From positions 4,310,862 to 4,374,861 of the forward strand of contig RPFO01000667.1 of the NCBI GenBank assembly GCA_009746045.1: 64,000 bases of DNA, in the 5' to 3' direction. Positions 59,401 through 64,000 of this stretch are shown here, one piece after another. The DNA is from Mesostigma viride. Its lineage: Eukaryota > Streptophyta > Mesostigmatophyceae > Mesostigmatales > Mesostigmataceae. Position numbers and translations under genes: made by a program. The notes below the pieces were generated by a model, which was not told the origin of the DNA, did not search any database, and was given only the letters and a program-made list of their open reading frames with translations. Numbering within the stretch: the stretch's first letter is position 1; every line of letters starts with the position of its first letter.

Positions 59401-61495
59401 ACACTATACTCAACCCAAGGTTTCCTTGTAAACTTCATGATTAGAACTTGGCAAATCTATGACCAAAAGCACATATAAATAACTATTACACACTGATGAC
59501 GACACATGCTCAAGGTTGGGGGTCACTGTGACACGCACTGATGAGTTTCCTAGACGACCACCGGACAGGCGCTAAGGACCACTCAGTAACCAAGTATAAA
59601 CACAATTACACTTTACATGCCATCCAACATGCATCAAATACATGCTGAATATGTTATGAAGTACACAGGGTTGGCCACACACCTCATACCCCTTAACCGT
59701 CCCTCGAGCATGGCCAGACTTATAAGCATGTGAATAGCAATAATGATGATGGCACTAAAATGCCTTACCAGCATTTTCTATGTTTCTCCCAGGTTAGAGT
59801 GTAAGGTTGATGCCAACCAAGCTAATCAACACAGCAACAACTCCTGAACTGCCCTACCTGAGATGGGCAACAAACTGGAACTATGGAGGGCAAGGAACCA
59901 AGGAGATCATGGCATACAAAGCTTGCATGCAGTCAACCATGGTTGGCTCAGCACATTGCAGTCTTTTCACATGATGATATCAAGGGAAAGCTCAAATAAA
60001 CCAATGGTGGTAGCTATCTACATGCAGTCACACAAATGCAATATCTCCAACATGATCGTCAATAAAACACTTCCTCCCCTGCACGATAAAATGGAAAGAA
60101 ACCATTGGCGGCCCTCCAGCGCATGAGCGCTGTGATGCCGCTGCGAAGAGAGGGTGCGTCACTCTCACACAACAAGAAGCGTCCATACGCACAACATCGT
60201 TGCCAGAACACGTTTTATGAAATGCCTTAAACCTTCCCGAGAAGATATAGGCTTCGAATGAAGCGGCCCTGACCACGACGTCAGCGAAAACAATCTAAAT
60301 CTGCCAGGTATTCGACAACACCACGGCAAGCAACGGCGAGCTAGCTGGCGGAAACTGCCCAAAAAGAACGAAAAAAACTTCGAACGATGAGCTCATAGAA
60401 GAAAGAACTGATAGCACATAACATTCGCGACAAGTCTATACCTGTCCCTCGCAGATCCCTCGCCCAGGCGCGCAACAACGGCCGTTCTTCCATGGAAGGT
60501 TCCGACATGCACTGCGCAGGCCTGAAGAATTACTTACCGAGAATAGCCGAAAATGTAGCAAAAAGCACCAGTTTGGTTTGGAATTCAATGCTACCGATAT
60601 TAATGCATCGTTTACGGTCAAAAAGCCCCCCAAAACTGCGAATTCACTGCCGCTATCACGAATTCTATTTTATTCCGCGCGACCAAAAAATGCAGTTTAC
60701 CCCCCATGCCGATGGCAGTAAAAGAAAGCAGCGATATTGTAAACCAGCAACTTGCCGCCACAACCCAACATCATTAAATCATCGTCTCCAACATTCGAGC
60801 ATTTTTTTTGCATTTCTCTAGCCCTACATTGCTAGTTTCGCCTAAACGCAGTCGCCATGGCCACTTCCGCAAGGGGTGCGCGCACCGTGCACCCACTTTT
60901 CACTTCACGGCGGTACCGCGAATATTTTTGGCGCCAAAAAATTCGGCGGGCGCACGTCCTTGTACACAGTACAGTACACCGCCTCACGGGTACGTGGGCT
61001 GTTCCCGCACCACGTGGAAGTGGGACGTTTGCGTACTACGTAGCCGTGAAAGTGGGACGGTTCGCGTACCACGTAGCCGTGGATCGAGTTGGCTGTATGC
61101 GCCTGTGGGACGGTCTCAACCACAATCTGAGTACGTGGAACAGGTGCCCCACTTTGCTGCGTTGAGTTGCTGCGTTGGTGGGACTGGCTCTTCCAAAATC
61201 TTACGTGGAACAGGTGGCCCACCTTGCTGCGTTGGTCGGTGGGCTGTCGCATCCACAATAATCGTACCGGCATCAGTGTACGTGGCACTGTAGGCGCCCC
61301 ACCTTACGAATTCCCCTTATGGCGGCGTAAATGGTGTAAGGAGGTGAGAGAGGTACACGCTGGCTACGTACGTTGGCACGTGACTTTTGTCAGAGAGTGC
61401 TAGTCAGCTGCATCAGTTTATGATCAAGTAACTAATTATTGAACACGTGACTGCATCCGTGGTCTGAGGTCTCTAACTACATACGGTGGGCCGCT
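59401..61495. other. no gene recognised
   Basis: Low coding signal. A 109-codon plus frame at 60492-60821 has no recognisable domain. At 60990-61300 there are imperfect repeats around CGTACCACGTAGCCGTG and TACGTGGAACAGGTG. Confidence 0.35.
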
Positions 61496-61725
61496 ATGGC
61501 GAGCGGCTCAGGCGAGCCGGAGTGCAGTCCATCATCCGCAGGGCCAGCTGTCGGCGGCTCGGGTGATGCCGGCCCCCGCAGGTCTGGTCCTGCAAGCGTT
61601 CTTGGGCCGCATGTCACCGAGCTGGACGAGGGAAAAGCAACTACGACAGGCAGGGCTGACCACGGCATCAGATGCGGGGCTGGTAAACTCCGACAAACCA
61701 GCTGACAAGGGCGAAAAAGTAAGCC

Positions 61726-62908
61726 GTGCGCCGCGAGATGAATTTTCGTTCAGGGATATATGTGCGCACCAAGCGGAAGATTCTGGACGCCTTTCACGAG
61801 AGCGGATTGTCGCAGCGCCAATTAATCTGCAAAACTAGCGACCCCCCCTTCCCGATTTCAATCTTCAACCGCATGCTCACAGAGGAGGCGGCCATCAAGG
61901 CTGCAGCAGATCTAGACAACCCCAAGCTAGCGGGGAAGAAGTGCCCAAGTCGTGTCAGAAACCCGACTACGACCAAGACGTTTCCCTGGGTCGCGGCCAC
62001 TGAGCATGAGATTCGCGAGTATCGGAGCAAGGGGTACATGGTCAACCGCGCGCTTGTGCGCGTAAGTTTATTTCCATCATAATTGTCGGTATTTGTCCTG
62101 CTGCATTTTGTACATGTCGCACTAGTTTGCTGAGTTTTGATTGTTTGATCATGAGTATGCAGCCCGGCCCCGTGAGAATTTGACGTGGAAGAGCCGAAAG
62201 TATGTAATGGTCTTCTTCGTTGCATGCAGCCAAATGATGCAGCGTAACCACCCAGCAACGGGTGATCATGGATGAAGGGTTGGAAACTATAGCAGTCTTG
62301 CTCATTTCTTGGCGATATCCCAGCTGCCCCCCCTTTATTTGAAAGATATATTGCTCATGATGCAGGGCAATGTCACGTGATCATCAGTTGGGCTTAAGCA
62401 GCTACCTGCACCAAAGAAACCTTTTTTGCTGCCTAAAATGTTCTTCTTGTCCTGTTTTAATATTTGTTTGTGCAATGCATGTTGTGCAGAACATGATGTT
62501 CAAGTCCATGCGCAAGCTTCACCCCGAGAACGCGAAAGTTTTCGTGTGCAGCGACGGCTTCTTGACCAAGTTTCGGCTCAGGCACGGCTTCACAACCCGC
62601 CTTCGCACCAATGTGAAGTCCCAGGCACGCTCAGCTGAGGAGAAGATGGCGATCATGGAAGGGTTCGTCGAGAGGGTGCTGAAGGCTACATCGTGTCCAT
62701 GCCTCACAAGGGCAGCGCGGACCATCCGGTCAACGAATTCGACGAGGTGTGGGGCAACTTCCCATCGTGGCTCAGATGGTGCTTCGATGAAACTCCCGCA
62801 ACTTTCAACAACCCTGCGAGAGAGACGTGGGACGAGAAGGGGAAAAAGGAGGTGTGGGTGGCAGGCCAGGCGGGTTCAGCATCGGACAAACGCTGGTGCA
62901 GTGATTGA
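61726..62908 (+). pseudogene. Tc5/pogo-like DDE transposase fragment
   Basis: Exon 61726-62061 (start codon uncertain) encodes a helix-turn-helix-like region (RTKRKILDAFHESGLSQRQL) and ends at a strong GTAAGT donor. It joins in phase to 62490, giving MFKSMRKLHPENAKVFVCSD, then FLTKFRLRHGFTTRL, a CENP-B/Tc5-type HTH. Near 62690 one frame change is needed to continue into GYIVSMPHKGS and WCFDETPATFNN, where the FDETP block holds the first catalytic Asp of DDE_1 transposases, followed by GKKEVWVAG. The frame stops at 62906 before the second and third catalytic residues. So the DNA-binding half and the start of the catalytic domain remain. Confidence 0.6.
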
Positions 62909-63965
62909 GATGAGGCTGGCGGACGAGAGGCGGGGAAGGATGAAGATGAGGCACGCGAAAAGAAAGCGTCGCGGAAGGGGGGGATTGACGAGATGGGGTC
63001 AGTAAGGGCACCCAACAAGGCGGGGGCAAGCAAGAAGGCTGGAGCAGTGAAGGCAACCGGGGACAAGGCCGGATGTGGGGCAGCTGACGTGGTGGGAAGG
63101 GGGGGGGCAGCCGACCAGGTGGGGGCAGCAGGGGTCGGCAACCCAGCCGCGGGAGCACCACCACCAACGGATCAGGCCACCCGCCCAGCCAAGAAAAAGT
63201 CCAAGCCTTCTCTCCCTCCTCTCGAGCTTCCGCCACAGCGCACTGTGGCAAAGCGTGCCGAGGTGCTGACAACGGCGGACTGGGCCAAATACCAGGTTTT
63301 CACCTTGTATGGTGACGGCCTGACGTACTACGGAAACCCTGACCCACAGGACCCGTATGCAGGAAAGAAATATGACAACCACTGGCGCATGGTGGTCAAG
63401 TTAGTATCGTTGCATATGGGTTGGCTCCAAGATATACTGGACCATTTATGTGACAAGAATGTACACTCTGTATGTAACTCCCATGCCATGTGTGACTAGG
63501 TAGCATGCAGTACATATGTCTACCGGACACATGCGACAGGTCACGTCGGCATGATCAAATGGGCCAACATATTAGTAGGCGTATGAGCACACACACATCA
63601 CACATCACACATCACACATCACACATCACACATCACACGTACATATGCACTGTCACACGTACATGCACCACAACACAGGGACGCACCCCCCCACACCCCC
63701 ACACCCCCCACCCACCCCAACCCCCACACCCCACCATGCACCACCACGTACCGCCGCCGCCGCCGCCGCCACCACCACCACCACCACCACCACCACCATT
63801 GTACTTCGCATTTGTAATGCATTATTATGGTGTTGTGGTTGTGTGTCTTGGCACGTTTCTTATGTGCAGGTACCCTAAACAGCATGAGCAGAAGCGCACG
63901 GAAAGGGTGAAGCAAACGTTTGTGATCGCTGACTACGGAGTCGCATGGTGCCTTGTTGCGATGTA
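62909..63965 (+). other. possible continuation of transposon gene, plus simple repeats
   Basis: The frame at 62993-63499 has a Lys/Ala/Gly-rich linker followed by a more protein-like part (TTADWAKYQVFTLYGDGLTY, then DNHWRMVVK), and a short frame at 63868-63965 after a CAG could be another exon (KQHEQKRTERVKQTFVIADY). I recognise no domain. ACACATC repeats lie at 63593-63638 and CCG/CCA trinucleotide runs at 63748-63797. Confidence 0.3.
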
Positions 63966-64000
63966 GACTTTTCCCTGTGGGCCCAACTGCCCTTTATGTT

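Overview
This is a eukaryotic, nuclear, gene-poor and repeat-rich window. Only three host genes can be reconstructed: a plastid-type DnaJ zinc-finger protein (5832-8660, +), an HDHD3-like HAD phosphatase (13427-18288, -) and COP9 signalosome subunit 4 (19253-31677, +). All are split by GT-AG introns that carry long simple repeats and minisatellites. The close match of the CSN4 exons to the plant form, the DnaJ-type CxxCxGxG protein with a transit-peptide-like N-terminus, and the Ty1/copia, Ty3, L1-like and TIR element mix point to the green lineage. My best guess is a large-genome streptophyte (charophyte) alga; a chlorophyte is not excluded. There is no rRNA, canonical tRNA, CRISPR array or prokaryotic operon.

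Layout. 1-1920: 3' end of an LTR retroelement with G-rich polypurine tract and 3' LTR. 2165-4684: 5'-truncated L1-like LINE ORF. 5832-8660: DnaJ-type zinc-finger gene. 9177-11434: 2.26 kb of almost pure (CCCT)n. 11438-13426: intergenic, with a 73-bp duplication, a tRNA-like SINE and LINE debris. 13427-18288 (-) and 19253-31677 (+): the HAD gene and CSN4, head to head across 964 bp. 31885-35975: two more SINE copies, a dispersed repeat and a 206-codon unknown ORF between direct repeats. 35956-37850: decayed Ty3 integrase with a PHD-like tail. 37855-45847: LTR-to-LTR copia element on the minus strand with intact pol and frameshifted gag. 45848-47715: Ty3 gag/protease remnant on the plus strand. 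50106-55666: TIR DNA transposon with CACTAGGAAC termini and CTGAGA-rich subterminal arrays, containing part of a sister element with TTGACA arrays. 55667-57886: second LTR retroelement end. 58827-59320: PHD-finger gene fragment. 61726-62908: Tc5/pogo-like transposase fragment.

The most unusual signals are: (i) the copia pol has an aspartic-protease-like domain between integrase and reverse transcriptase, with no room for one in the usual place; (ii) CSN4 exon-intron boundaries have been copied in tandem at three separate junctions, two with the same 41-bp period; (iii) two transposon families share CACTAGGAAC ends but have different subterminal hexamer arrays; (iv) a SINE family with a tRNA-like head; (v) PHD fingers in or beside mobile elements. 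Exon joins were worked out by hand from splice consensus, reading phase and remembered family similarity; no alignment was run.
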